Shown one piece after another: positions 9,493 to 17,444 of a stretch of DNA of 64,000 bases (position 1 is the stretch's first letter; the number at the start of each line of letters is the position of its first letter). Under the pieces are notes generated by a model. The model was not told the origin of the DNA. It saw nothing but the letters and a program-made list of their open reading frames with translations, and made no database searches. The position numbers were made by a program, and so were the translations under genes. The stretch is from the NCBI RefSeq assembly GCF_001880325.1, contig NZ_CP016312.1:1674001-1738000 (forward strand), in the 5' to 3' direction. Source of the stretch: Thermus brockianus (GTDB lineage Bacteria > Deinococcota > Deinococci > Deinococcales > Thermaceae).

Positions 9493-9498
9493 TACAAT
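9493..9498 (+). promoter_or_regulatory. -10 box of SIS-domain gene
   Basis: TACAAT ends 7 nt before the ATG at 9506. The earlier ATG at 9497 overlaps this box and is therefore unlikely to be used. Confidence 0.5.
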
Positions 9499-9505
9499 GG
9501 CTCTT

Positions 9506-10537
9506 ATGGTTTCCTCCATGCGCCGCGAAGCGGAAGAGGCGCCCAAAGTGGTGGAGAGGCTCCTTCGGGAGAACGAGGGGGAGGTCAAGGCCTTGGCCGC
9601 CTTCCTGCGGCGTAGGCCCCCCGCCCTGGTCCTCACCGTGGCCCGGGGGAGTTCGGACCACGCCGCCCTTTTCGCCAAGTACCTCCTCGAGGCCCGCCTG
9701 GAGTGGCCCGTGCTCCCCTTGGCCCCTTCCGTCCTCACCCTGTACCGGGCGCGGCCCAGGCTCCCCCATCCCTCCCTGCTCCTCGCCTACAGCCAAAGCG
9801 GGGAAAGCCCGGACCTTTTGGAAGCCGTGCGGGCCTACCGGGAAAGGGGCGTCCTCACCGTGGCCTTGGTGAACCGGGAGGATAGCCCCTTGGCCAAGGC
9901 GGCGGAGGTGGTCCTCCCCCTCCATGCGGGGGAGGAAAGGGCGGTGGCGGCCACCAAGAGCTTCTTGGCCATGTTGGCGGCCACGGCGCACCTCCTCGCC
10001 CATCTCTTGGAAGGCCCTGGGCTTAGGGAGGCCTTGCCGGCTTTGCCCGAAGCCTTGAACCGGGCTTTGGAACCGAAGGGCGACCTGGGGTATTTGGAGG
10101 AGGCGGAGAACCTCTTCGTGCTGGGGCGGGGCTTCGCCTTCCCCGTGGCCCTCGAGGCGGCCCTAAAGCTCAAGGAGGTGGCGGCCCTCCACGCCGAGGG
10201 GCTTTCCCTGGCGGAGTTCCTCCACGGGCCCCAGGCCCTTTTGGAGGAGGGCTTTCCCGTGCTGGCTTTGGTGCAGAGGGACGAGGCCCTGGAAACGGTT
10301 CTAGGGACCCTGGAAAGCCTACGGGTTAAGGGGGCTCACCTTTTGGTCCTTTCCCCCGAGCCCGACGCCTTGGCCCTGGCCCACACCCCCTTGGCCCTTC
10401 CCGTGGCCCTTACCCCCGAGCTAACCCCCCTTCTCCTCGCCCAGGCCTTTTACCCCCTGGCGGAGGCCCTAGCCCAGGCCCGCGGCCAGGACCCCGACCG
10501 CCCCCGCCACCTCAGCAAGGTGACCCGGACCCGCTAG
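9506..10537 (+). CDS. SIS-domain sugar isomerase/deaminase, GlmS-like
   Basis: 343 residues with two sugar-isomerase (SIS) domains: LTVARGSSDHAALFAKYLLE with LLAYSQSGESPDLLEAV in the first, and VLGRGFAFPVALEAALKLKE with SLAEFLHGPQALLEEGFPV in the second. This matches the C-terminal isomerase half of GlmS, but the roughly 240-residue glutaminase domain is absent. It is therefore more likely a glucosamine-6-phosphate deaminase (GlmD/AgaS-like) than an amidotransferase, unless a partner supplies ammonia. The start is chosen at the ATG 7 nt after a TACAAT box. Its stop shares CTAG (10534-10537) with the convergent csaA. Confidence 0.8.
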   Translation: MVSSMRREAEEAPKVVERLLRENEGEVKALAAFLRRRPPALVLTVARGSSDHAALFAKYLLEARLEWPVLPLAPSVLTLYRARPRLPHPSLLLAYSQSGESPDLLEAVRAYRERGVLTVALVNREDSPLAKAAEVVLPLHAGEERAVAATKSFLAMLAATAHLLAHLLEGPGLREALPALPEALNRALEPKGDLGYLEEAENLFVLGRGFAFPVALEAALKLKEVAALHAEGLSLAEFLHGPQALLEEGFPVLALVQRDEALETVLGTLESLRVKGAHLLVLSPEPDALALAHTPLALPVALTPELTPLLLAQAFYPLAEALAQARGQDPDRPRHLSKVTRTR

Positions 10538-10863
10538 AAGACCTTCTCCCCCAGGGGTACCTCCCGTTCGGGGGTGAGGAGGACCACCCGGCCCTCCTCG
10601 TCCTTCACCCCCAGGACCAGGACCTCCGAGGGGAAGCCCCCGATGACCCGGGTGCCCAGGTTCACGGCACAGACCACCAGGCGGCCCACCAGGCCCTCGG
10701 GCGTGTAGAGCTCGGTGATCTGGGCCGAGCTCCGCTTCACCCCTAGGGGCCCCAGGTCAATCCAGAGCTTGTAGCTGGGCTTTCGGGCCTTCTCGTGGAC
10801 CTCCGCCTTCACCACCCGGCCCACGCGCAACTCCAGGAGCTGGAAAGCTTCCAGGGCCTCCAT
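10534..10863 (-). CDS. csaA: CsaA-like tRNA-binding domain protein
   Basis: About 109 residues forming a single OB-fold tRNA-binding domain like the C-terminal appendage of methionyl-tRNA synthetase. The segment LELRVGRVVKAEVHEKA leads in and LWIDLGPLGVKRSSAQITEL follows. VVCAVNLGTRVIGGFPSEVL has the N-L-x-x-R pattern of CsaA, a dimeric protein with chaperone-like activity that binds tRNA in vitro. I prefer the second ATG (10863); the first is 9 nt upstream. It lies directly downstream of tRNA-Ile on the same strand, separated by a hairpin. Confidence 0.85.
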   Translation of the reverse strand: MEALEAFQLLELRVGRVVKAEVHEKARKPSYKLWIDLGPLGVKRSSAQITELYTPEGLVGRLVVCAVNLGTRVIGGFPSEVLVLGVKDEEGRVVLLTPEREVPLGEKVF

Positions 10864-10884
10864 GCCCTCCATTCTGCCAAAAGG

Positions 10885-10908
10885 AAAGGGCCCCTAAGGG
10901 GCCCCTTT
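10885..10908 (-). terminator. hairpin after tRNA-Ile
   Basis: GGGGCCCC and its complement flank a short TTA loop, followed on the minus strand by CTTTCCTTTT. It is placed to end tRNA-Ile transcription. It may allow partial read-through into csaA. Confidence 0.6.
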
Positions 10909-10984
10909 GGTGGGCCGTGCAGGACTTGAACCTGCAACCAACCGGTTATGAGCCGGCCGCTCTGACCGATTGAGCTAACGGCCC
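10908..10984 (-). tRNA. tRNA-Ile(CAU), lysidine type
   Basis: 77 nt including an encoded CCA. Acceptor GGGCCGT pairs with ACGGCCC, the D stem is GCTC/GAGC, the anticodon stem GCCGG/CCGGT encloses the loop CTCATAA, and the T arm is GCAGG TTCAAGT CCTGC. The anticodon is CAT. A second CAT tRNA occurs at 61162-61238 with a different body. This one resembles E. coli tRNA-Ile2 in its variable and T regions (TTGGTTGCAGGTTCAAGTCC), so I call it the isoleucine tRNA that needs TilS to convert C34 to lysidine. Elongator Met is the alternative. Confidence 0.8.
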
Positions 10985-10997
10985 ACGCCAAGGGCTT

Positions 10998-11003
10998 ATT
11001 GTA
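10998..11003 (-). promoter_or_regulatory. -10 box of tRNA-Ile
   Basis: TACAAT on the minus strand, 13 nt before the mature 5' end. No convincing -35 box is visible at 16-18 bp. Confidence 0.45.
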
Positions 11004-11059
11004 GCACAAGGCCAAACGTCCTGGCCCACCTGGTGTACGCTTGAAGGCGGAGGTCAGCC

Positions 11060-11251
11060 ATGACGGTGAACGAAAGCACCGCCGATAGGGTCATCCGGTT
11101 CGTCCTGGCCCTGGTCCTCTTCTACTTCGCCTTCCAGTCCGCCTCTCCCTGGAACTGGATTTTGGGCATCGTGGCCGTGGTCCTCCTCTTCACCGCCATC
11201 ACCGGCTTCTGCGCCCTTTACAAGGTCCTGGGCATCAGCACCAAGCGGTGA
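11060..11251 (+). CDS. small DUF2892-type membrane protein
   Basis: 63 residues. After a short polar start (TVNESTADRVIRF) it forms two membrane helices, VLALVLFYFAFQSA and WILGIVAVVLLFTAITGFC, ending FCALYKVLGIST. This matches the DUF2892/YgaP-C family, where the conserved G-x-C-x-x-Y motif follows the second helix. Function is unknown; relatives are often fused to or next to rhodanese domains, but none is here. A GGAGGTC ribosome site precedes the ATG. Its TGA overlaps the GTG start of the next gene (GTGA), which implies coupled translation. Confidence 0.75.
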   Translation: MTVNESTADRVIRFVLALVLFYFAFQSASPWNWILGIVAVVLLFTAITGFCALYKVLGISTKR

Positions 11252-11772
11252 GCTGGCCCCTTGCCCCGGGGGACTCCGTCCGGGTGGAGTTCTGGAAGTA
11301 CCCGGAGGGGGTCCTTCACTACTACTGGGAGGCCCGGGTGGTGGAGGTGCGGCCCGAGGGCGTGCTCACCCTCCTGCCCCAGGGTGGGGTCTTCCACCAC
11401 GTGGCCAAGGGGCGGTCTGTGGTCCTGGACCACGACGCCTACGTGGCCTTTTTCCCCGGGGCCTGGTACTCAGGCGGGCCCGACGTGCGGGAGGGGCGGG
11501 TCTTGGAGTACTACTGGAACGTGCAGACCCCAGCGGAGTGGACGGGGAAGGCCCTGCGGCAGTACGACCTGGAACTGGACGTGAAGTGCCGGGCGGACCA
11601 CACCTGCGAAGTGTTTGACCGGGAGGAGTTTTGGGCCAAAAGGGCCCTCTATCCTCCCCTTTGGGTGGCGGAGGCGGAAAGGGCGGTGGAGGCCATCTTC
11701 CGGCACATGCGGGAAGGGCGCTGGCCGGTCCTACCCCCGGGGGAACCCCTCCCTTGGATGGAGCGGGTTTAG
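11248..11772 (+). CDS. DUF402 protein, nucleoside-diphosphatase-like
   Basis: 174 residues of the DUF402/FomD family. Characterised members (FomD, staphylococcal SA1684, B. subtilis YgaC) hydrolyse nucleoside tri- or diphosphates or a CMP-phosphonate with divalent metal. Family features here are the N-terminal beta barrel VRVEFWKYPEGVLHYYWEA, LDHDAYVAFFPGAWYS, the central EYYWNVQTP and the acidic metal-binding stretch YDLELDVKCRAD. It starts at a GTG overlapping the stop of the small membrane gene. The true substrate is unknown. Confidence 0.75.
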   Translation: MSWPLAPGDSVRVEFWKYPEGVLHYYWEARVVEVRPEGVLTLLPQGGVFHHVAKGRSVVLDHDAYVAFFPGAWYSGGPDVREGRVLEYYWNVQTPAEWTGKALRQYDLELDVKCRADHTCEVFDREEFWAKRALYPPLWVAEAERAVEAIFRHMREGRWPVLPPGEPLPWMERV

Positions 11773-12788
11773 GGGAGAAGGCGGGGCGGGTAGGCGCTGG
11801 GCGAGGCCTGGGTGCCAGGGCCGTAGATCCTTTCGGGAATAAGGGTCTGGCCCTCCAGGTGCCAGTGGCCCTCCAGGACCTCTTCGTAGAGGAGGCCCTT
11901 AAAGAACCCATGGAAGCTATCCTCCCAGGTTTCCAGGTTCTGGGCCCTCAAGGGGTAGTTGTGCCAGGCGGGGCCTAGGTAGTGGAGCCAGGGGTCCTCG
12001 AGGGGGCGGGTATCCCCAGGCGAAAGCCCCAAAATGGCATTGAAATAGCCCCTTAGGCGGCTTGCCGTGAAAAGAAGGTTGAGGTAGGGGTCCTCCAACG
12101 CCGCCCGGGCCTCCGCCTCTGTGCGGGGAAAGGGCCTTGCGGGGTCCCAGGCGCCAAACCGCCTTAGCCTTTCCTCCTGTTTGAGGGCGTCTTCCCAGCT
12201 CATCTGGGCGAGGCCCAGGGTGCGGCTAAAAGGGGCTTGGCCCTGAAGCGTCGCTAGGTCTTCGGCCAAGGCGTCCGCTGCTTCCCGCACGCTTCGGGAA
12301 AGCCCCAGGGCCTTGTCCCCCCCGTACTGCTCGTTGTCCACAATGGCCGCCAAGGTGCCTTTGGGGATGTGCAAGGCCCCTGCCGCCGCCCGAATCTCCC
12401 TGGTGTGGGGCAGGACGTGGTGAGGAGCCGTGGGAAGGCCCCGGAGGTCCACCCTTTGCCTCCGGTGGGCTTGGCCGATGGCTTCCACCCACCGCTTGGC
12501 GGCGGCGAGGGCGGCCTGGGGTTCGGCGAAGGCCGAGTGCTTTCCCGCCCGCTGGTTGCTGAGCTCCAAGCGTAAAAGCCGGTCGTAGGCCCGGGCCGCC
12601 CCTTCCCCCAGGAGGAGGCGAAGGCTCGCCTTGTTCCGAAGATGCAGGGCCACAAGCCTCTCCCGAACCGCCTTGGGGTAGGGGAGAAGCGCCCGCAGGC
12701 TCGGGGAGGGTGGGGCTTCCGGGAAGGTGGGCGGGGTCCAAAAAAGAAGGCCCGCCAGCAGGAGGACGAGCCAGGGCCCAGGGCGCAT
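11769..12788 (-). CDS. secreted lytic-transglycosylase-like protein
   Basis: 339 residues with a clear signal peptide (RPGPWLVLLLAGLLFWTPP). The central part reads IPKGTLAAIVDNEQYGGDK and then RTLGLAQMSWEDALKQEE. The first has an E in the place of the lysozyme-fold catalytic glutamate and the second matches the S/T-x-G-x-x-Q motif of lytic transglycosylases (DUF1402-like). It likely cleaves peptidoglycan in the cell envelope. The C-terminal roughly 100 residues are unassigned. It is 7 bp downstream of the NYN gene and probably co-transcribed. Its stop overlaps the convergent DUF402 gene by 4 bp. Confidence 0.6.
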   Translation of the reverse strand: MRPGPWLVLLLAGLLFWTPPTFPEAPPSPSLRALLPYPKAVRERLVALHLRNKASLRLLLGEGAARAYDRLLRLELSNQRAGKHSAFAEPQAALAAAKRWVEAIGQAHRRQRVDLRGLPTAPHHVLPHTREIRAAAGALHIPKGTLAAIVDNEQYGGDKALGLSRSVREAADALAEDLATLQGQAPFSRTLGLAQMSWEDALKQEERLRRFGAWDPARPFPRTEAEARAALEDPYLNLLFTASRLRGYFNAILGLSPGDTRPLEDPWLHYLGPAWHNYPLRAQNLETWEDSFHGFFKGLLYEEVLEGHWHLEGQTLIPERIYGPGTQASPSAYPPRLLP

Positions 12789-12795
12789 GGCCCTT

Positions 12796-13344
12796 TCAGG
12801 GTTTTCCCTCTTCCACCGTAGCGGGGGGTACTTCCACCGTGGCCTCCACAGGGTAGCCCACGTAGGTGCGCCGGCCCCCTAGGGTCCTTTCCAGCACCTC
12901 CCGCCACTCGGGTAGGTTCAGAAAACGGTCCGCCTGGTTGCGGAGCTCCAGGTCGGCCAGTTCGTGGACGCCTAGGAGGTGGACTTCCTTGCCCATAGCC
13001 CTAAGGGCGGCAAAGGTGTGGGCCAGGTCCCCGGAGCCGCTCGCCACGATGGCCCGGTCCCAGCGGGGGGCGGTGGTGAGGAGGTCGGTGGCGATCATGG
13101 CCTCAAAACGGGCTTCCCCCCGGATGAGGCGGCTTCGCACCGTGTAGCCCATGAAGACCAGGGCGTCAATGAACCGTTGTTGTCGCTCGTCTTCGGGGTC
13201 GGTGATGGGCACGTAGTAGAAGGCGTTGTAAAGCTGCTCGGGGGTGGCGAACTGCGTGAGGACGCGCCGGTGGTCCACGTTCCACCCTAAGCGCTTAGCC
13301 GCCAGGTACATGTAGGAACCGTCAATGAAAAGGGCAACCCGCAT
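12796..13344 (-). CDS. NYN-domain (PIN-like) protein
   Basis: 182 residues of the NYN/LabA (DUF88) family, PIN-like nucleases acting on RNA. Acidic active-site positions are visible in VALFIDGSYMYLAA (D8), FEAMIATDLL and VASGSGDLAHTFAALRAMGK, ending with the typical VHLLGV strand. In other bacteria LabA proteins affect RNA turnover, or output of the cyanobacterial clock. A TATCAT box lies 8 nt upstream of the ATG, so the mRNA may be leaderless. It heads a two-gene unit with the transglycosylase-like gene. Confidence 0.8.
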   Translation of the reverse strand: MRVALFIDGSYMYLAAKRLGWNVDHRRVLTQFATPEQLYNAFYYVPITDPEDERQQRFIDALVFMGYTVRSRLIRGEARFEAMIATDLLTTAPRWDRAIVASGSGDLAHTFAALRAMGKEVHLLGVHELADLELRNQADRFLNLPEWREVLERTLGGRRTYVGYPVEATVEVPPATVEEGKP

Positions 13345-13370
13345 ATGCCCCCATGATAGAACAAGCGAAA

Positions 13371-13396
13371 CCCCCTGGGGTCCAGGCCCCAGGGGG
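13371..13396 (-). terminator. strong hairpin terminator of fnr
   Basis: A 10-bp stem, CCCCCTGGGG with CCCCAGGGGG around a 6-nt loop, 10 nt beyond the ferredoxin-NADP reductase stop. On the minus strand it is followed by TTTCGCTT. Confidence 0.75.
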
Positions 13397-13405
13397 TGGA
13401 GGTCC

Positions 13406-14413
13406 TTAAGCAGGGGTTTTCTCCTCCGCCTTCTCCGAGGAGTGGCCCGGGTTCACCTTTAGGGCGGGGTTGGCGTAGGCGGCGGCGTGGTTAGCGGCGA
13501 TGGCGGCCTCGCCAAACCCCAGAACGATGAGAGGGAGCTTTCCCGGGTACGTGACGATGTCCCCGCAGGCGTAGACCCCGGGGATGCTGGTGGCCATGGT
13601 GGTGTCCACCTTGATCTTGTTCTTTTCCAGCTCCAGGCCCCAGTTGGCCAAGGGGCCCAGCTTGGTAAGGTAGCCCGCCAGGATAAGCACGGCGTCCACC
13701 GCCAGCACCACCTCTTCCTGGGTTTGGTTGTGGAAAATCACCACCTGCTTCACCCAGCTATCCCCCTCTATCCGCCGCACCTCGTAGGGGGTAAGTACCC
13801 GAAGTTTCCCTTCCTCCTGGGCCTGGAGAAGCTCCCTCACGCTGGCCTCGTGGGCCCGGAACTGGGGCCTGCGGTGGATGAGGGTGATTTCTTGGGCGGT
13901 GCCCAGCAGGTTGAGGGCCCAGTCCACGGCGCTATCCCCCCCGCCCACGATCAGCACCCGCTTCCCCTGAAACTCCGCCTTGGCCTTCACGGCGTAGTAC
14001 ACCCCTTTGCCCTCAAATTCCTTCTCCCCAGGGGCCCCGAGACGCCTGGGCTCAAAGGCTCCCACCCCTGCGGCGATGATGACCGCCTTGGCGGTGTAGG
14101 TCTGGCCCGTGGAGGTGGTGACCCTGAAATGGTCGCCATCCTTCTCCAGGGTTTCTGCCCGCTCCCCTAGGCTGTAAATCGGGTTAAAGGGGGCCACCTG
14201 CTCCACGAGGCCCTTCACCAGGTCCTTGGCGTATACCTTAGGAAAGCCCGCCACGTCGTAGATGTATTTTTCCGGGTAGAGAGCGCTAAGTTGGCCCCCA
14301 GGTTCCGGCAAAGGGTCTACGAAACGAAAGGAAAGCCCCCGCATCCCCACGTAGAAACCCGCAAAGAGACCCGCTGGCCCCGCACCGATGATGAGGACGT
14401 CCGTATGTTCCAT
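13406..14413 (-). CDS. ferredoxin/flavodoxin-NADP+ reductase, thioredoxin-reductase type
   Basis: 335 residues of the type 2 FNR family (B. subtilis YumC-like), which moves electrons between NADPH and ferredoxin. The FAD-binding GxGxxG is in [20 protein letters not shown] and the NADPH-binding one in [18 protein letters not shown]. The second FAD motif is [21 protein letters not shown]. The CxxC pair of true thioredoxin reductases is absent, which supports FNR. An upstream in-frame ATG adds seven residues, but GGGAGGTGGTG lies ahead of the ATG at 14413, so I use that one. It is followed by a strong terminator. Confidence 0.88.
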   Translation of the reverse strand: MEHTDVLIIGAGPAGLFAGFYVGMRGLSFRFVDPLPEPGGQLSALYPEKYIYDVAGFPKVYAKDLVKGLVEQVAPFNPIYSLGERAETLEKDGDHFRVTTSTGQTYTAKAVIIAAGVGAFEPRRLGAPGEKEFEGKGVYYAVKAKAEFQGKRVLIVGGGDSAVDWALNLLGTAQEITLIHRRPQFRAHEASVRELLQAQEEGKLRVLTPYEVRRIEGDSWVKQVVIFHNQTQEEVVLAVDAVLILAGYLTKLGPLANWGLELEKNKIKVDTTMATSIPGVYACGDIVTYPGKLPLIVLGFGEAAIAANHAAAYANPALKVNPGHSSEKAEEKTPA

Positions 14414-14488
14414 AAACACCACCTCCCACGGCATTCTATCCCTTTAGCCCGTAGTCCAGGCTTCCCTTAGAGAAGGGACGAAAGGCCT

Positions 14489-15520
14489 TTAGTCCACCCG
14501 AAGCACCACCTTGCCAAATACCCGCCGCTCCTCCAAAAGCCGGTGCCCCTCGGCTGCCTCTTCCAAGGGGAGAACCTGCCCCACCACAGGCCGCAGTTTC
14601 CCTTCTTCCACGAAACGGAGGATGGGAAAGAGGCGGCTTTTAGAGGCCATGGTAGATCCCAAAATGGAAAGCTGGCGGAAAAACACGTGGGCGAAAGGTA
14701 AGGTTCCCTCGTAACCCGAGGAGGCGCCAGCGATGGCGATGCGTCCGCCGTTGGCCGTGGCCTTGATCACCCCTTCAAAGTAAAGGGCGCCGGTATGGTC
14801 CACCACCTTGTCCGCCCCCTTGCCCCCGGTGAGGCGGCGCACCTCCTTAAACCACTCGGGGTGGGTGTAGTTCACCGCTTCGTCCGCCCCCAGTTCCCGG
14901 GCTTTCCTGAGCTTTTCCTCGGAACCCGCCGTGGCGATGACCCGAGCCCCGTGGAGCTTGGCGATCTGGATGGCGGCCACGCTCACCCCGCTCCCCGCCG
15001 CCATGATCAGGACGTCGTCCCCAGGGCGGACCTGGAGCTTGTCCACCACCATCTGCCAGGCGGTGAGGAAGGTGAGAGGGATGGCCGCCGCCTCCTCAAA
15101 GGAGAGGTTTTGGGGTTTTTTGAGGAGGTTCGCCTCGGGCACCACCAGGTACTCGGCGTACGCCCCCCAGCGGTGCTCCCCCAGGATCTCGTACCTTGGG
15201 CAAAGGTTATCCTCCCCCGCCAGGCACCGCTCGCAGTGGCCGCAGGAAAGGCCGGGGTTCACCACCACCTCGTCCCCCGGCGCGAAGGCCGTGACCCCGG
15301 GGCCCACCGCGTCCACCACCCCGCTGGCGTCCGCGCCCAGCACGTGGGGGAGGGGAAGCTTGGGGCTCGCCACCCCCTTGCGCACCCAGACGTCCAGGTG
15401 GTTGAGGGCCGCTGCCTTCACCCGTAAGCGCACCTCCTTGGGCCCTGGCTCGGGTGTAGGCACCTCCGCCACCTTGAGCACCTCCGGGCCGCCTCTCGCC
15501 TCCATGACCACCGCTTTCAT
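14489..15520 (-). CDS. zinc-containing alcohol dehydrogenase / quinone oxidoreductase family
   Basis: 343 residues of the medium-chain dehydrogenase superfamily. The GroES-like half has ALNHLDVWVRKG and ADASGVVDAVG. A four-Cys structural zinc loop is present (CGHCERCLAGEDNLC), so it belongs to the zinc side of the family. The cofactor half has MAAGSGVSVAAIQIAKLHGA, the nucleotide-binding glycine turn, and ends REGxxxRRVFGKVVLRVD-like. Likely NADP(H)-dependent oxidation or reduction of alcohols or enones; the substrate is not readable. An AAGGAGGCGG ribosome site precedes the ATG. It is divergent from the peptide transporter operon. Confidence 0.85.
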   Translation of the reverse strand: MKAVVMEARGGPEVLKVAEVPTPEPGPKEVRLRVKAAALNHLDVWVRKGVASPKLPLPHVLGADASGVVDAVGPGVTAFAPGDEVVVNPGLSCGHCERCLAGEDNLCPRYEILGEHRWGAYAEYLVVPEANLLKKPQNLSFEEAAAIPLTFLTAWQMVVDKLQVRPGDDVLIMAAGSGVSVAAIQIAKLHGARVIATAGSEEKLRKARELGADEAVNYTHPEWFKEVRRLTGGKGADKVVDHTGALYFEGVIKATANGGRIAIAGASSGYEGTLPFAHVFFRQLSILGSTMASKSRLFPILRFVEEGKLRPVVGQVLPLEEAAEGHRLLEERRVFGKVVLRVD

Positions 15521-15576
15521 GGCCGCCTCCTTATGCAGGGGATTTTTTCACGAACCCCCCCGCCGGTCAAGCGTGC

Positions 15577-15606
15577 TTGACAGGGGCTAAACGGAACGTG
15601 TAGCCT
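15577..15606 (+). promoter_or_regulatory. promoter of the peptide ABC transporter operon
   Basis: TTGACA (15577-15582), an 18-bp spacer and TAGCCT (15601-15606), about 30 nt upstream of the oppA ATG and its AAGGGGAGG ribosome site. Confidence 0.6.
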
Positions 15607-15636
15607 TAGCGCCGTAAGGCAAGGGGAGGCGAGAAT

Positions 15637-17389
15637 ATGAGAAGAGCCCTGGTGTGGATGGCAGGCCTTATCGCGCTGGCCGGCGTGGCCAGCGCCCAAA
15701 CCTTTGTCTGGCCCCAGAATGTGGACGGTGGCCAAGCCCTCTGAGGTGAAGCGGGGCGGTACGCTGCGGGCAGCGGTTATTTCCGACTACCGTACCTTTA
15801 ACCCCTTTATCACCGCCGAGGCGGACAGCGTCCCTGACCTCATTTCCGGGGATCGCGGCCTCGTGAGGCGCGACCCCACCACCGGGGATTGGATTCCCTA
15901 CATGGCGGAGTCCTGGACCATCAGCCCCAACAAGCTGGAGATCACCTTCAAGATCCGCCGGGGGATGAAGTGGTCCGACGGCAAGCCCATCACTGCCGAC
16001 GACTGGATCATGACCTGGCGCATCCACACGGATAAGGCGGTGGGGTCCAACCTCTACGATACCTTCTTTATTGACGGCAAGCCTATCACCCTGCGCAAGA
16101 TTGACGACTACACCATCCGCTTCATCTACCCCAAGACCGATGCGGACGCCTTTGCCGTGGCCAGCTTTGCGCCCTGGCCCGCCCACGTCTTCGGCCCCGT
16201 CTACCAAAGGGAGGGGGCCGAGGGCATCAAGAAGATGTGGACCCTGAACGAGAAGCCGAATAACATTGTTTCCGGCGGGCCCTGGCTCATTGAGAGCTAC
16301 CGCCCGGGTGAGCGCCTGGTCCTGAAGCGCAACCCGGCCTTCGGGGAGTGGAACAAGGACGAGGCCGGAAACCCCTTGCCCTACCTGGACCGCTACGAGA
16401 TCAAGATCGTCAAGGACGTGAACGCCCGGCTGGCGGAGTTCCTGGCAGGCAACATTGACCTCTTTGCCCCCGCTACCGTAGACCACATTTCCCAGGTGCG
16501 CCAGGCCATCCAGCAGGGCCGCCTGGACGCCACCATCAAGGTGAACGCTTCCCCCGTGGCCAGCAGCCAGTTCATGGTCTTCAACTGGAATAAGGCCTCG
16601 GACCCCTTCAAGCAAAGCCTCTTCCGCTCGGATAAGTTCCGCCGGGCCATGAGCCACATCGTGAACCGCCAGGCGGTGATTGACATCGTCTACGGTGGCC
16701 TGGGCACCCCCATGTACAGCAGTGTCTACCCGGTCCTCACCCAGTGGGTGAACCCCAAGGTGCCCAAGTACGAGTACAACCTGCAGCAGGCGGCGAAGCT
16801 TTTGGCCGAGCTGGGCTTCACCAAGAAGGACAAGGACGGCTACCTGGTGGACAGCAAGGGACGCCGCCTGGAGTTCAACCTCGCCACCAACGCCGGCAAT
16901 AACCAAAGGGAGCAGATCGCCAAGATCTTCGTGGACGAGGCCAAGAAGGTGGGGGTGAAGGTGAACTTGACCGCCATTGACTTCAACACCCTGGTGGGCC
17001 AGCTCCTCTCCTCCGGCCCCGACCGGCCCTTTGACGCCATCATCATCGGCCTCTCCGACGGGAGCCTAGACTGGCCCTTTGGCTCCAACGTGGTGCCCTG
17101 CAAGGGCAACCTGCACATGTGGAACAAGTCGGGCCAGTGCCTGGACCCCAGGGAAACCCAGCTGGATGCCCTTTACTCCCGTGGCCGCACCGAGCTGGAC
17201 TTCAAGAAGCGGGTGGAGATCGGCTACCGCATGCAGGAGATTGAGGCCCAGCTCCTTCCCGTGATCTACATTGCCGGGCCCAACTACCACCCCGCCTGGA
17301 ACAACCGTCTGGGTGGGGAGCACCCCGATGCCATCATCAGCAGCATCTGGGGCCAGCGGGAGCTGGAGCTGACCTTCATCAAGAAGTGA
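15637..17389 (+). CDS. peptide ABC transporter substrate-binding protein (apparent frameshift)
   Basis: Family 5 extracellular solute-binding protein (DppA/OppA type), about 583 residues once the frame is repaired. The signal peptide RRALVWMAGLIALAGVASA is encoded from the ATG at 15637, but that frame stops at 15748. The mature protein continues one frame over, from about 15716 (WTVAKPSEVKRGGTLRAAV). Removing one base in the stretch 15712-15722 (a CCCC run, or the G of AATGTGG) joins both parts. Characteristic segments are GMKWSDGKPITADDW and NPLPYLDRYEIKIV. It captures peptides outside and hands them to the permeases downstream. A sequencing error or a true lesion would both explain the shift. 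Confidence 0.85.
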
Positions 17390-17400
17390 GCTAGCTGTAG

Positions 17401-17434
17401 AGTATCCCCGGGGTCTATCGGCCCCGGGGATACT
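17401..17434 (+). terminator. intercistronic hairpin between oppA and oppB
   Basis: A 13-bp perfect stem (AGTATCCCCGGGG with its complement) and an 8-nt loop, followed by TTT. Its position between binding protein and permease suits partial termination or mRNA stabilisation, giving more binding protein than permease. Confidence 0.7.
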
Positions 17435-17444
17435 TTGGGAAGCC

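Noticed and set aside
14460-14490. Terminator after the alcohol dehydrogenase gene
   Set aside because: Only a 5-bp CCCTT/AAGGG stem and no T-run; too weak to call.
15668-16906. Minus-strand frame of 412 codons opposite oppA
   Set aside because: Shadow; no recognisable domain, and oppA motifs are clear on the plus strand.
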